A stretch of DNA of 64,000 bases from Sphingomonadales bacterium (GTDB lineage Bacteria > Pseudomonadota > Alphaproteobacteria > Sphingomonadales > Sphingomonadaceae): NCBI GenBank assembly GCA_013297725.1, contig JAAFIB010000005.1:20616-84615 (forward strand), written 5' to 3'. The number at the start of each line of letters is the position of its first letter. Within the stretch, counting starts at the first letter, position 1. The translations under genes were made by a program, and so were the position numbers. Below, in pieces: positions 43,985 through 53,207 of the stretch. Below the pieces are notes generated by a model, which did no database searches, was not told where the DNA came from, and saw only the letters and a list, made by a program, of their open reading frames with translations.

Positions 43985-44323
43985 ATGAAGTACATCATCG
44001 CCATTATCAAACCGCATAAGCTGGATGAGGTGCGCGAAGCGCTTGCCGGGCTTGGCGTGTCGGGAATGACTGTTTCCGAAGTGAAAGGCTTTGGTCGCCA
44101 AAAAGGCCAGACCGAAGTGTATCGCGGCGCCGAATATACCACGAACATGATCCCCAAAATCAAAATCGAAGTCGCCTGTTCCAGCGACGCCGCCGCATCT
44201 GTGGTCGAGGCGATTCAGGCTGCAGCGGAAACCGGATCTATCGGTGATGGCAAGATCTTTGAACTGGATCTTGTCGGCGCAACACGCATCCGCACTGGCG
44301 AAACAGATGCATCGGCGCTGTAA
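43985..44323 (+). CDS. glnK: Nitrogen regulatory protein P-II (GlnK)
   Basis: A 112-residue trimeric signal protein that reports nitrogen and 2-oxoglutarate status and blocks AmtB when nitrogen is ample. It starts MKYIIAIIKPHKLDEVREAL, carries the T-loop GQTEVYRGAEY with the uridylylation Tyr at ~51 and the Walker-like GSIGDGKIFEL (~83-93). The longer upstream frame is rejected because the sigma-54 promoter lies within it. It is followed by amtB after 40 bases. Confidence 0.95.
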   Translation: MKYIIAIIKPHKLDEVREALAGLGVSGMTVSEVKGFGRQKGQTEVYRGAEYTTNMIPKIKIEVACSSDAAASVVEAIQAAAETGSIGDGKIFELDLVGATRIRTGETDASAL

Positions 44324-44363
44324 ATTCATATAAACTCTGACGACAAATAGGGAAGAAACAACA

Positions 44364-45812
44364 ATGACGAAAACTCTGAAATGGATAGGAGCGGCAGGGG
44401 TAAGCCTGTTTGCGGCGCTCCCTGCATTTGCGCAGGAGGCCGCGGCAACGGCTGCTTCCGCTGCGCCCGCAGCAGCTGGGCCGATAAAGGCACCAACGGT
44501 CGAACAAATGGCGACTATGGTGAATAAGGGCGACACGACGTGGATGCTGATTAGCTCTGCGTTGGTCTTGCTGATGTCAGTGCCAGCCCTTGCGTTATTC
44601 TACGGCGGCCTTGTACGGACAAAAAACATGCTTAGCCTGTTGATGCAGGTATTTATGATCGTTTCGGTGGCGGCTTTGGTTTGGGTCACTTATGGCTACA
44701 GCCTAGCATTCACCAGCGGTAACGAATTTATCGGTGGTTTTTCAAAGGTGTTTCTGGCCGGCGTTACCACCTCGACCTATGCGGCCACATTCAGCAATAA
44801 TGTCTATATTCCAGAATACGCCTTTGTCGTGTTCCAGATGACCTTTGCCTGCATCACGCCAGCGCTGATTGTCGGCGCATTTGCAGAGCGTATTAAGTTT
44901 ACACCGCTGATCCTGTTCACCGTTGCATGGTTGACGTTTGCCTATTTCCCGATCGCACATATGGTATGGTATTGGGCTGGACCTGACTTCTTGGTTGATG
45001 CACCAACAGATTACGGATTTCTGTGGGGCAAAGCTGCGCTCGATTTTGCTGGCGGCACAGTCGTCCACATCAATGCGGGTATCGCCGGACTTGTCGGCTG
45101 CCTTATCATTGGCAAGCGCATCGGCTTTGGCAAAGAAGCAACACCGCCGCACAGCCTGACCATGACCATGATCGGCGCTTCGCTTTTGTGGGTGGGCTGG
45201 TTCGGTTTTAACGCTGGCTCCAACCTTGAAGCCAATGGCCTTGCCGCACTTGCCTTTATCAACACCTTTGTCGCAACGGCCGCTGCTGCTGTCGCGTGGT
45301 GCATGATTGAACAGCTGCATCATGGCAAGCCGTCGCTGCTGGGAGCTGTTACTGGAGCAGTCGCTGGCCTAGTTGCAATCACGCCTGCCAGTGGTTTTGC
45401 TGCACCAATGACCTCCATCGTGCTTGGCTTTGTAGCCTCAGGCGTTTGCTATGTCTTTGTCGCTGTTATCAAGAACAAGCTGAAATACGATGATACGCTT
45501 GACGTGTTCGGTGTGCACGGCGTTGGCGGTATCGTTGGTGCGCTTGGCACAGCGATTGTTGCTGACCCCGCGCTTGGTGGACAGGGTTGGGTTAATTACA
45601 CTGTATTCCCGGCCATTCCCGGCGAATATGTAATGGCCGACCAATTCGTCTCGCAACTCTGGGCCGTTGGCACCACCGTCATCTGGACAGGCGTTGTCTC
45701 GGCAGTGCTCTTCTACGCTCTTAAATTCACTATCGGCCTGCGCCCCAGCGAGGAAGCAGAACGCGAAGGGCTTGACCTCTCCGAACATGGTGAGCGCGCG
45801 TATAATTACTAA
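44364..45812 (+). CDS. amtB: Ammonium transporter AmtB
   Basis: An inner-membrane ammonium channel of 482 residues. A cleavable signal peptide (AALPAFAQ at ~16-23) and an Ala/Pro linker precede 11 helices. Landmarks are ALFYGGLVRTKNMLS (~75), the twin-His region with HMVWYW (~198) and DVFGVHGVGGIVGALG (~378), and GWFGFNAGSNL (~278). The leader contains GGGAAGAAA. It is the GlnK target in the same transcription unit. Confidence 0.95.
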   Translation: MTKTLKWIGAAGVSLFAALPAFAQEAAATAASAAPAAAGPIKAPTVEQMATMVNKGDTTWMLISSALVLLMSVPALALFYGGLVRTKNMLSLLMQVFMIVSVAALVWVTYGYSLAFTSGNEFIGGFSKVFLAGVTTSTYAATFSNNVYIPEYAFVVFQMTFACITPALIVGAFAERIKFTPLILFTVAWLTFAYFPIAHMVWYWAGPDFLVDAPTDYGFLWGKAALDFAGGTVVHINAGIAGLVGCLIIGKRIGFGKEATPPHSLTMTMIGASLLWVGWFGFNAGSNLEANGLAALAFINTFVATAAAAVAWCMIEQLHHGKPSLLGAVTGAVAGLVAITPASGFAAPMTSIVLGFVASGVCYVFVAVIKNKLKYDDTLDVFGVHGVGGIVGALGTAIVADPALGGQGWVNYTVFPAIPGEYVMADQFVSQLWAVGTTVIWTGVVSAVLFYALKFTIGLRPSEEAEREGLDLSEHGERAYNY

Positions 45813-45930
45813 AGTTTCTGGGGGACGCGGCCGATTAAGGCGACGTTCCCCACCAACAGTTTCACAGTTTGGCGGGAGAATACGCCTCTCCCAGTTCTCC
45901 CGCCTCACCACGTTCCTCCCGCGAACGTCC
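45813..45930. other. Hairpin-rich gap downstream of amtB
   Basis: Before the terminator at 45937 the gap holds two further strong dyads: GGGGGACG...CGTTCCCC (about 45820-45850) and GGCGGGAGA (45871-45879) with TCTCCCGCC (45896-45904). No gene is seen. It may be a structured 3' UTR or a small RNA; I cannot tell which. Confidence 0.4.
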
Positions 45931-45936
45931 AACTTT

Positions 45937-45972
45937 CCGCCCGGCCTCGATTTGAGGACCGGGCGGTTCTTT
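45937..45972 (+). terminator. Probable intrinsic terminator of glnK-amtB
   Basis: CCGCCCGG (45937-45944) pairs with CCGGGCGG (45959-45966); inner CCTC/GAGG extends the stem. It is followed by TTCTTTGTT. Confidence 0.7.
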
Positions 45973-46103
45973 GTTGCATAAATGTGACAACCACCCATAA
46001 TTTGTAAAACGGGAATGTCTTTGGGGTAACTATTTGTAAGGCAAAGGCGTATTAGTTGCACCGCAGCGCCGAGAACAGTCGCGCAGTTTAACGGGAGATT
46101 GAT

Positions 46104-48506
46104 ATGAGAAACCCCCTTTCAAGCCGGAAATCCATTCGTTTTGCACGCTTAGCTTTGGGTGCCTCACTCATTGCCATGTTGGCACAAGGACAAGCTGCCT
46201 TTGCACAAGAGGCAGATGATGTTGATGACGAAAACGTAATCATCGTTACCGCAACTAAGCGTGATGCTAATCTTCAGGACATTCCGTTTTCTATTAATGC
46301 GCAGACTGCAGCGGATATTCAGCGCTCAGGCGCTGTGACACTCGAAGATTTGTCACGCAATGTCGCCGGTCTTGCAGTGCAGAACCTCGGGCCTGGTCAA
46401 AGCCAAGTTGCCATTCGCGGCGTGTCCGCTGGACAGATCGTTCGTGACCAACCCGGCGTCAAGGAACAGGTCGGCGTCTATCTGGACGAATCCGTCGTTT
46501 CACTTTCGCTGTTCACCCCCGATTTGGACCTGTTTGACCTGAACCGTGTTGAAACATTGCGCGGCCCTCAAGGCACGTTGTTTGGCTCAGGCTCCATCGG
46601 CGGCACCGTTCGCTACATTACTAACCAGCCCAAAACCGGCGTGACCGAGGGTCTTGTCGAAGGCAATGTAAACCTTGTCGATGGTGATGATTTTGGTGGC
46701 CATTTGAAGGGCGCTGTAAACCTACCTTTGGGCGATACCTTGGCTGTTCGCGCTGTGGGTTATTACACACGTTACGGCGGCTTTATTGATGCACTGCGTG
46801 AAGGCGGCGGCGTATCCGAAGATGTAAACAGCGGCGAGCGTTATGGTGGCCGGATCGCATTGACTTTTGCACCGTCCGACAGCTTCAGCATCACACCGCG
46901 TGTAGTGTATCAGAAAATCGCGACCGACGGCTTCAACCGTCAGGAAGTGTATAACCTCTACGCCAATCCGTTTACCACCACACGTCCGGCAGTGACGTTT
47001 GACGAGCGGCAGCAGTTTTTGCAGCTGCGCGAAAAATTCGTTGATGAAACTTTGCTTGCCGATGCGGTGATCAAAATTGGTTTGGGCGGCGTCGATATCA
47101 CGTCGGTGACATCGTATATGAACCGTGATATTCTTGTCAGCCGCGATGCCAGTGCTCTGACAGGCTCGGTGTCGGTCGATCTGGGCTTCCCGGCAGCAGG
47201 CGTGTTGTTGCCATCAAATCTGCGGGACACCACCGACCTGAAAACACTATCGCAAGAATTGCGACTGTCATCCAATGGTGATGGCCCGTTACAATGGGTG
47301 GTCGGTGCATTCTACACCGATATCGACCGGTTCTACCGCCAGCGCTTACCAACTCCGGGCTATCAAGCAGCCACTGATGCACGGCTTGGTGCGGGCACTT
47401 CTGCGGCGGTTGCCAACGGCTTCACTAACCTGAACTCGCCTTATAATGCTGATCTGCCGTATGATATTAAGCAGTTCGCAGTGTTTGGCGAGGCGAGCTA
47501 TGATCTGACGGACCGTCTGACGGCGACCGTCGGTGGCCGCTATTATGACTTTAAAGAAGTGCGCGATTTCGTCTCTGGCGGTCTGTTTGCCAATGGTGAT
47601 AACCGCACTGACCGGACAAAGTCAGATGGTTTTACCCCGCGCGTTTTGCTCAGCTATGACATTAGCGACGATGTGAAGCTGAATGCCCAAGCATCAAAAG
47701 GTTTCCGTCTTGGCGGTGTAAACGATCCGCTTAACATTCCGCTCTGCTCACCCGGCGATGCTGCCATTTTTGGCGGGTTTCAGGATTATGGCGACGAAAC
47801 CCTGTGGAACTACGAACTGGGTGTGAAGGCGCAGTCGGGCGGTATCCGCTTTAATGCAGGCGCTTTCTACACTGATATCAAGAACCTTCAGGTCACTTTG
47901 GACGCCGGAACCTGTTCTTCGCGCATCGTCTTTAACGTTCCCAAAGCGCATTCGGCAGGCCTTGAGTTTGAATTCAGCGCAAAGCCTGATGATAACTGGG
48001 AATTTGGCGTGTCGGGAAGCCTTCTCGATTCAAAGTTTGACTCGACCGTAACTTCGGGTGCTGGCGCCGTCATTGGCGGTATCCGTGATGGCAACCGTCT
48101 GCCTTCGGTGCCAAAGTTCCAGATGTCGGGCAACGTTGCCTATAACTTCCCCATTGGTGGCGGCGAAGGCTATGTAGCGACAACGATCCAGCATGTGTCG
48201 AATCGGTTCACGCAACCAAGCGACCAGGAAATCAGTGTGCGCAGTTTCACGCATAACCTGCCCTTTGGCGGAGCTCCTGCTGCGTCTGCAACTACAGTTA
48301 ACCTGACATTGCCAGATTATCAGTTGGTTAACCTCAGCGCGGGTGTCGATTTTGACAGTGGTCTGTCGCTGGTTGTTTACGCCAATAACCTGTTCGATGA
48401 AAATGCGTTGCTGGCGTTTGACCGTGAACGCGGCGGTCGCGCACGGCTTGGCTTCAACATTGGCCAGCCACGCACCATCGGGATCACTGCACGTCAGAAA
48501 TTCTGA
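46104..48506 (+). CDS. TonB-dependent receptor
   Basis: An 800-residue outer-membrane receptor. Signal peptide to ~35 (AAFAQE), TonB box NVIIVTATKR (~45-54), plug domain with IPFSINAQTAADIQ and the conserved LRGPQGTLFGSGSIGGTVRY (split as LRGPQGTLFG and SIGGTVRY, ~152-172), then a 22-strand barrel ending FNIGQPRTIGITARQKF. It belongs to the large sphingomonad group whose ligands are often glycosides or small aromatics; the ligand is unknown. The gene stands alone and has its own terminator at 48527. Confidence 0.93.
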   Translation: MRNPLSSRKSIRFARLALGASLIAMLAQGQAAFAQEADDVDDENVIIVTATKRDANLQDIPFSINAQTAADIQRSGAVTLEDLSRNVAGLAVQNLGPGQSQVAIRGVSAGQIVRDQPGVKEQVGVYLDESVVSLSLFTPDLDLFDLNRVETLRGPQGTLFGSGSIGGTVRYITNQPKTGVTEGLVEGNVNLVDGDDFGGHLKGAVNLPLGDTLAVRAVGYYTRYGGFIDALREGGGVSEDVNSGERYGGRIALTFAPSDSFSITPRVVYQKIATDGFNRQEVYNLYANPFTTTRPAVTFDERQQFLQLREKFVDETLLADAVIKIGLGGVDITSVTSYMNRDILVSRDASALTGSVSVDLGFPAAGVLLPSNLRDTTDLKTLSQELRLSSNGDGPLQWVVGAFYTDIDRFYRQRLPTPGYQAATDARLGAGTSAAVANGFTNLNSPYNADLPYDIKQFAVFGEASYDLTDRLTATVGGRYYDFKEVRDFVSGGLFANGDNRTDRTKSDGFTPRVLLSYDISDDVKLNAQASKGFRLGGVNDPLNIPLCSPGDAAIFGGFQDYGDETLWNYELGVKAQSGGIRFNAGAFYTDIKNLQVTLDAGTCSSRIVFNVPKAHSAGLEFEFSAKPDDNWEFGVSGSLLDSKFDSTVTSGAGAVIGGIRDGNRLPSVPKFQMSGNVAYNFPIGGGEGYVATTIQHVSNRFTQPSDQEISVRSFTHNLPFGGAPAASATTVNLTLPDYQLVNLSAGVDFDSGLSLVVYANNLFDENALLAFDRERGGRARLGFNIGQPRTIGITARQKF

Positions 48507-48526
48507 TCGCTGTAAAAGCACAAACG

Positions 48527-48557
48527 AAAAGGGCGGCCCTAAAGCCGCCCTTTTTTT
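48527..48557. terminator. Bidirectional intrinsic terminator
   Basis: GGGCGGC (48531-48537), six-base loop, GCCGCCC (48544-48550), then seven T; preceded by AAAA. It serves the TonB receptor gene and, in reverse, perhaps the convergent dnaN. Confidence 0.88.
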
Positions 48558-48584
48558 ATCCAGAATAAACTGATGTCTGCGGGG

Positions 48585-49700
48585 TTAAACCCGCATGGGC
48601 ATCAGCACATACAGCGCGGGCGATTTGTCATTTTCGCGGATCAAAGTCGGCGCGCTGGCGTCGGCTAAATGTAGCTCTACTGTGTCGCTCTTAATCTCGC
48701 TCAATATGTCGAGAAGGTAGCGGGCGTTGAAGCCGATTTCAAAACTGTCATCGCCATAGCTGCCGGGAACTTCCTCTGCTGCTGTGCCGTTTTCTGGGCT
48801 GGTGACGGACAGAGTGATCTTGTCTTTATCCAGCGCCATTTTGACTGCGCGGGTTTTTTCGGTGGCGATGGTCGCTACGCGGTCAACACCCTCGGCAAAG
48901 CTTTTGGGGTCGATTTTTAGCAGCTTGTCATTGCCTGTCGGAATAACGCGAGTGTAATCCGGGAAGGTGCCGTCGATCAGTTTCGATGTCAGGATTGCGT
49001 TGTCAAAGGTGAAGCGGATTTTCGATGCCGACAGGTCAATTTGGATATTGTTATCGCCGCTTTCATCAAGCAGCTTGCGCACTTCAGCCACACATTTACG
49101 TGGAACAATAACGTCGGGCATGCCCTCTGCACCCGTTGGGCGCGGCAATGTTACGCGCGCTAGCCGGTGGCCGTCAGTTGCCGCGGCACGCAAAGATGGC
49201 TCGCCGTCCTCTGTGACATGCAGGAAAATACCATTGAGGTAATAGCGCGTTTCCTCGGTAGAAATTGCAAAGCGCGTCTTGTCGATGATCTGCACTAGCG
49301 AAGCCGCCGAGAGTTCAAAACTGGTCGGCAGTTCGCCCTCGGCAATCATCGGAAAATCGTCGCGCGGCAAAGTGCCCAGCGAAAAGCGTGCGCGGCCAGC
49401 ATTAATCGCCATCCGGCCATCGGCAGCATGCAACTGCACTTGGCTGCCGTCCGCCATTTTGCGGGCGATTTCGAACAAGGTATGCGCCGACACTGTTGTG
49501 CTGCCCGCGATCTCGACATCACCTGAAAGCGTTTCGACGATTTGCAGGTCAAGGTCAGTCGCCGTCAGCTTGATCGCGCCGTTTTCGCTGGCCTCAATCA
49601 ATACGTTGGACAGAATGGGGATGGTATTGCGCCGCTCCACCACGGATTGCACGTGGCCCAGGCTTTTGAGCAAAGTCGCGCGCTCGATAGTCGCTTTCAT
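48585..49700 (-). CDS. dnaN: DNA polymerase III subunit beta (sliding clamp)
   Basis: The dimeric ring that tethers DNA polymerase III to DNA. From the ATG at 49700 it has 371 residues in three clamp domains: MKATIERATLLKSLGHVQSVVE (shown as MKATIERATLLKSLG) at the start, RRNTIPILSNVLIEA (~23-37), LPRDDFPMI (~112) and the C-terminal ALYVLMPMRV. The length is standard. dnaA and recF are not adjacent, as is common in alphaproteobacteria, so no origin is implied. Confidence 0.96.
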   Translation of the reverse strand: MKATIERATLLKSLGHVQSVVERRNTIPILSNVLIEASENGAIKLTATDLDLQIVETLSGDVEIAGSTTVSAHTLFEIARKMADGSQVQLHAADGRMAINAGRARFSLGTLPRDDFPMIAEGELPTSFELSAASLVQIIDKTRFAISTEETRYYLNGIFLHVTEDGEPSLRAAATDGHRLARVTLPRPTGAEGMPDVIVPRKCVAEVRKLLDESGDNNIQIDLSASKIRFTFDNAILTSKLIDGTFPDYTRVIPTGNDKLLKIDPKSFAEGVDRVATIATEKTRAVKMALDKDKITLSVTSPENGTAAEEVPGSYGDDSFEIGFNARYLLDILSEIKSDTVELHLADASAPTLIRENDKSPALYVLMPMRV

Positions 49701-49855
49701 CTTAGTCCTATCCCCTAATGGCCATATCGGCACATTTGCAAAACATCATCGAAACTGCCTGCAATTCCGCGAATCTTTCTTAACAACTATACCCTTTAGG
49801 GCAAGCGGATTGGCTTTGCACGGCGGATAAATCTGTGGAAGAAGGCGAAAAATTT

Positions 49856-50515
49856 GTGAAGGCATGCAGAGTGAACACCAACGGAAAACGGCTGTTTATC
49901 GCGCGGCACGGCGAGACGGTATATAATGCGGTGCACCGTATGCAGGGCCAACAGGCACTGCACACGCCGCTGACCCGTGCAGGATTTGTGCAGGCCGATG
50001 CGATGGGGCGCGCGGTTGCACCGTGGTTTGCTGGTCAGTCCGCCCCTGTTTTATGGTCGTCCACCGCTGGCCGCGCGCTGCAAACTTTGGCAATCGTGGC
50101 GGAGCATATTGGCGCTGACTGGCATCAGACTAAGGTTGACGACCGGCTGCAGGAAATTGATGTCGGCGACTGGTCGGAACGGACCTATGCGGAGATTGCT
50201 TCGGAGACGGGGCCAATCGTCAATCTCGAATATCGCCTGTTTTCGATCAAGCCTCCGAACGGTGAGTGGTATGATGATATAGCGGTCCGCCTTAATAGCT
50301 GGATCGACGAAGCGCTGGCCGAACCCGGCGATGCGATCGTTTTGATGCACGGTATGTCAGCGCGCGTGTTGCGTGGGTTGCTGCTGGACTTACCGGTGCT
50401 GCCAACCTTTGATGCGCCAATCGCTGATAGCTTACCACAGGGCAGCATGGTGATGATCTGTGACGGTGTGGAACAGATTGTGACGCTTGGCGAAGGTGAG
50501 GGAGAAAAGGCTTGA
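49856..50515 (+). CDS. Histidine phosphatase family protein
   Basis: A phosphoglycerate mutase-like phosphatase of ~219 residues. RLFIARHGETVYNAVHRMQ holds the phospho-accepting His; RALQTLAIVAEHIG, LQEIDVGDWSERTYAEI (~95) and VLMHGMSARVLRGLLL (~160) supply the remaining catalytic Arg, Glu and His. Starts at GTG 49835, 49856 and 49871 are all possible; I chose 49856 for the AGAAGG just upstream. The stop overlaps a TTG that starts the next gene. Confidence 0.88.
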   Translation: MKACRVNTNGKRLFIARHGETVYNAVHRMQGQQALHTPLTRAGFVQADAMGRAVAPWFAGQSAPVLWSSTAGRALQTLAIVAEHIGADWHQTKVDDRLQEIDVGDWSERTYAEIASETGPIVNLEYRLFSIKPPNGEWYDDIAVRLNSWIDEALAEPGDAIVLMHGMSARVLRGLLLDLPVLPTFDAPIADSLPQGSMVMICDGVEQIVTLGEGEGEKA

Positions 50516-50970
50516 GGACGGCAGCTACGCTTTTGCTGTGCGTGATTGCCGGGCCCTTGCTCGCAAAGGAGCGGCTGGGCGCGTATCAAAGCTGGGCCGC
50601 GTTCAAAGATGCAGAGGTTCCGCGTTGTTATGCAATTGGCGCGCCCGATGAAAGCAGCGGCACAGGTGGCTATGTTTCAGTCGGATTTTGGCCAAAACGC
50701 GGATTAAGCCACCAGATTTACGTGCGCCTTTCGCGCGCGCGCAGCGACAGTGCGGGTATCACGCTGTCTGTCGGCGGGCGTCGGTTTCAGCTTGCACCCG
50801 ATGGTAATGGAGGGCGCGCCAAGGATCGTTCTATGGACCTAGCAATCATTGCGGCGATGCGTTCCTCGCAATCTATGAGTGTGCAGAGCAGCGGTATCAC
50901 TGATGCCTATGCTCTGCGCGGTGCCGCCAGCGCCATTGATGCAGCGGCACTGGGATGTGCGACGAAATAG
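50512..50970 (+). CDS. Small exported protein, invasion-associated locus B-like
   Basis: A 152-residue protein with an N-terminal signal peptide (~1-18, ending LLAKE), then AAFKDAEVPRCYAI, a single-Cys pattern, and IYVRLSRARS and ALRGAASAIDAAALGC near the end. This spacing resembles the IalB family in sphingomonads. TTG at 50512 overlaps the phosphatase stop (TTGA) and suggests translational coupling. Function is unknown. Confidence 0.68.
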   Translation: MRTAATLLLCVIAGPLLAKERLGAYQSWAAFKDAEVPRCYAIGAPDESSGTGGYVSVGFWPKRGLSHQIYVRLSRARSDSAGITLSVGGRRFQLAPDGNGGRAKDRSMDLAIIAAMRSSQSMSVQSSGITDAYALRGAASAIDAAALGCATK

Positions 50971-51015
50971 CGTATGACTCGCTTTCGGTGCCACACATCC
51001 TTATAGGCGCTTTCC

Positions 51016-52257
51016 ATGCAAATTCCCGGCTATATTGATCCTGTTGTTACTCCGCGTGCGATCACCCCGCGTCTCGATGGGCGCATTGACCTAATCGGCC
51101 TTAGCCATTTGGAAATCCGTCAGCTGTTCCTTGAATCACAGCTGGATGAAAAAGCAGCGAAGCTGCGGTCTAAACAGGTGTTTCACTGGATCTACCACCG
51201 CGGCATCACCGATTTTGAACTGATGACGGATATGGCCAAACCGATGCGGCCTTGGCTTGCGCAGCGGTTTGTCATCGGCCGCCCCGAAGTGATCGAGGCA
51301 CAGGTCAGTAATGACGGCACGCGCAAATGGTTGCTGCGTACCGACGATGCGCAGGACTACGAGATGGTCTTTATCCCCGATGCGGATCGCGGGACTTTGT
51401 GCATCTCCTCGCAGATAGGGTGCACGCTGAATTGCCGGTTTTGTCATACCGGTACGATGCGGCTGGTGCGCAACCTGACCCCAGGTGAGATTGTCGGCCA
51501 GGTCATGCTGGCGCGTGATGCGCTTGGCGAATGGCCAAAGGGCAATATGGCCGCCGTCAATGCGGACGATGACGAGGATGACGAAGGCGGGCACTATACA
51601 GCCGATGGCCGGATGCTGACCAACATTGTGCTGATGGGCATGGGCGAACCGCTGTATAATTTCGACAATGTCCGTGATGCTATGAAGGTTGTCATGCACG
51701 GTGACGGCCTTGCGCTGTCGAAACGACGCATCACATTATCGACCAGTGGCGTTGTGCCTATGATGAAACGGGCAAGCGAGGAAATCGGTGTGAACCTTGC
51801 CGTGTCGCTGCATGCAGTGACAAAGGAAATCCGAGACGAAATCGTCCCGCTAAACCGCAAATATGGCATCGAAGAATTGCTGCAGGCTTGTGCCGATTAT
51901 CCGCAAGCTAGCAACGCACGGCGGATCACGTTTGAATATGTGATGCTAAAGGGAAAGAACGACAGCGACGATGATGCGCGTGAACTCGTCCGCCTTATTA
52001 AGCATTACAGGCTGCCCGCCAAAGTCAATTTGATCCCGTTCAACCCATGGCCCGGTGCGGACTATGAATGTTCAACCCCCGAACGCATCCGCGCGTTCAG
52101 CACGCTGATTTTTTCGAACGGCATCAGCGCGCCTGTGCGCACACCAAGAGGTCGCGACATCATGGCAGCATGCGGACAGTTGAAATCTGCGAGCGAAAAG
52201 AAAAGCCGTGCCGAGCTTGATAGGCTGGCCGAGGAAAAACAGGCGGCTTTGGGCTGA
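51016..52257 (+). CDS. rlmN: 23S rRNA (adenine(2503)-C(2))-methyltransferase
   Basis: A radical-SAM enzyme that methylates A2503 of 23S rRNA and A37 of some tRNAs. 413 residues; the cluster motif [11 protein letters not shown] (~136-146), [12 protein letters not shown] (~213) and the C-terminal catalytic Cys in [12 protein letters not shown] (~380) are present. An acidic insertion [11 protein letters not shown] (~180-195) is a lineage feature. Its stop overlaps the ATG of the next gene. Confidence 0.96.
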   Translation: MQIPGYIDPVVTPRAITPRLDGRIDLIGLSHLEIRQLFLESQLDEKAAKLRSKQVFHWIYHRGITDFELMTDMAKPMRPWLAQRFVIGRPEVIEAQVSNDGTRKWLLRTDDAQDYEMVFIPDADRGTLCISSQIGCTLNCRFCHTGTMRLVRNLTPGEIVGQVMLARDALGEWPKGNMAAVNADDDEDDEGGHYTADGRMLTNIVLMGMGEPLYNFDNVRDAMKVVMHGDGLALSKRRITLSTSGVVPMMKRASEEIGVNLAVSLHAVTKEIRDEIVPLNRKYGIEELLQACADYPQASNARRITFEYVMLKGKNDSDDDARELVRLIKHYRLPAKVNLIPFNPWPGADYECSTPERIRAFSTLIFSNGISAPVRTPRGRDIMAACGQLKSASEKKSRAELDRLAEEKQAALG

Positions 52258-53198
52258 TGGCGTTTACGTGGTGGCGATACCCGACCCGGCATTTCTCGGT
52301 CGATGGCTTGAAATTTGTTGTGCGCAGTTTCGCACAGAGTGATGGCCTGCATTCCAACCTGTCGATGCTGGATGTTGAGCAAGCGTCCGATTGCACGCCG
52401 CTGATGGGGCCAGACGCGGTGCGCAACCACCGCTTGGCCAGCACGTTACCGGATGGTCGTGCGCTGGAAGTAGAGTTGGGCTATATTGGCAACTGGAAAA
52501 CAGGGATCATTGTTCGTGTGGATGGCGCGGTGGTTCATGAGAGCCATCCCGGGATCACACCAGCTTTTCCCGAAAAATACCGCGCCAATATTATTGCGCA
52601 TAGCAGCGTGAAAGGCGATCAACCCAATCCGTTTTCGTCAGGTGTCTTTGCCAAACATAACCGGTTGCCGTTTGCGGTCGATATCCTCACTGGGCTACTT
52701 TTTTATGCCATGGCCAAAATGACGGATCTGCAGACAGCGGCAATGGTTGGCATTGTGGTGGGCTTTGCATTGGTGCTGTTCCAGTATTTGACGAAGATCG
52801 ATGTTACCGGCGGCCTTGCGCTTTTTGGCATCGTCATGCTGTGCATTTCAGCGGGCCTTGCATGGTATTTAGCCGATGACGAGTGGGTCAAACTACGCGG
52901 CACCATAACCGGCATCATCGCCGCCAGCTTTTTCATCATCGATGGTTTGCGCGGCGGCCCGTATATCGGGCGCGGGCTGGCGCGTTACATGCCCTATTCG
53001 GACATCGACACGGGGCGCTTTGCCGCCAGCATGGGGGCCATAGGCCTGATTATGGCAGCGCTGAATTATGCTGTGGCAAAGCTTGCGAGCACCGATGTGT
53101 GGTTGTTCTACAAGACTTTTTTGGACTTCTTCATTGTTGCTGGCCTTGCCATGGTCGCTGTTCAATATGCACGAAAGCGGCCTAAACAAGCCGATTAA
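52257..53198 (+). CDS. IspZ/YciB-like inner-membrane septation protein with N-terminal extension
   Basis: 313 residues. The C-terminal ~185 residues carry six hydrophobic helices with patterns of septation protein A: LPFAVDILTGLLFYAMAK (~140), LADDEWVKLRGTITGIIAASFF (shown in part, ~205) and LASTDVWLFYKTF (~280). The first ~130 residues form a soluble, beta-rich domain (FTWWRYPTRHFSVDGLKF) that ordinary IspZ proteins lack. It is coupled to rlmN by a TGATG overlap. The extra domain has no recognised function. Confidence 0.7.
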   Translation: MAFTWWRYPTRHFSVDGLKFVVRSFAQSDGLHSNLSMLDVEQASDCTPLMGPDAVRNHRLASTLPDGRALEVELGYIGNWKTGIIVRVDGAVVHESHPGITPAFPEKYRANIIAHSSVKGDQPNPFSSGVFAKHNRLPFAVDILTGLLFYAMAKMTDLQTAAMVGIVVGFALVLFQYLTKIDVTGGLALFGIVMLCISAGLAWYLADDEWVKLRGTITGIIAASFFIIDGLRGGPYIGRGLARYMPYSDIDTGRFAASMGAIGLIMAALNYAVAKLASTDVWLFYKTFLDFFIVAGLAMVAVQYARKRPKQAD

Positions 53199-53207
53199 AT
53201 ATACCGG

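Noticed and set aside
43898..44536. Minus-strand ORF of 212 codons opposite glnK and the start of amtB
   Set aside because: It is the shadow of two clearly coding plus-strand genes and covers their promoter.
45438..46061. Minus-strand ORF of 207 codons opposite the end of amtB
   Set aside because: It is the antisense shadow of amtB and the hairpin-rich gap, with a Cys/Arg/Asn-heavy composition and no recognisable motif.
48585..49834. Replication origin near dnaN
   Set aside because: No cluster of DnaA boxes is visible in the short upstream gap and dnaA and recF are absent.
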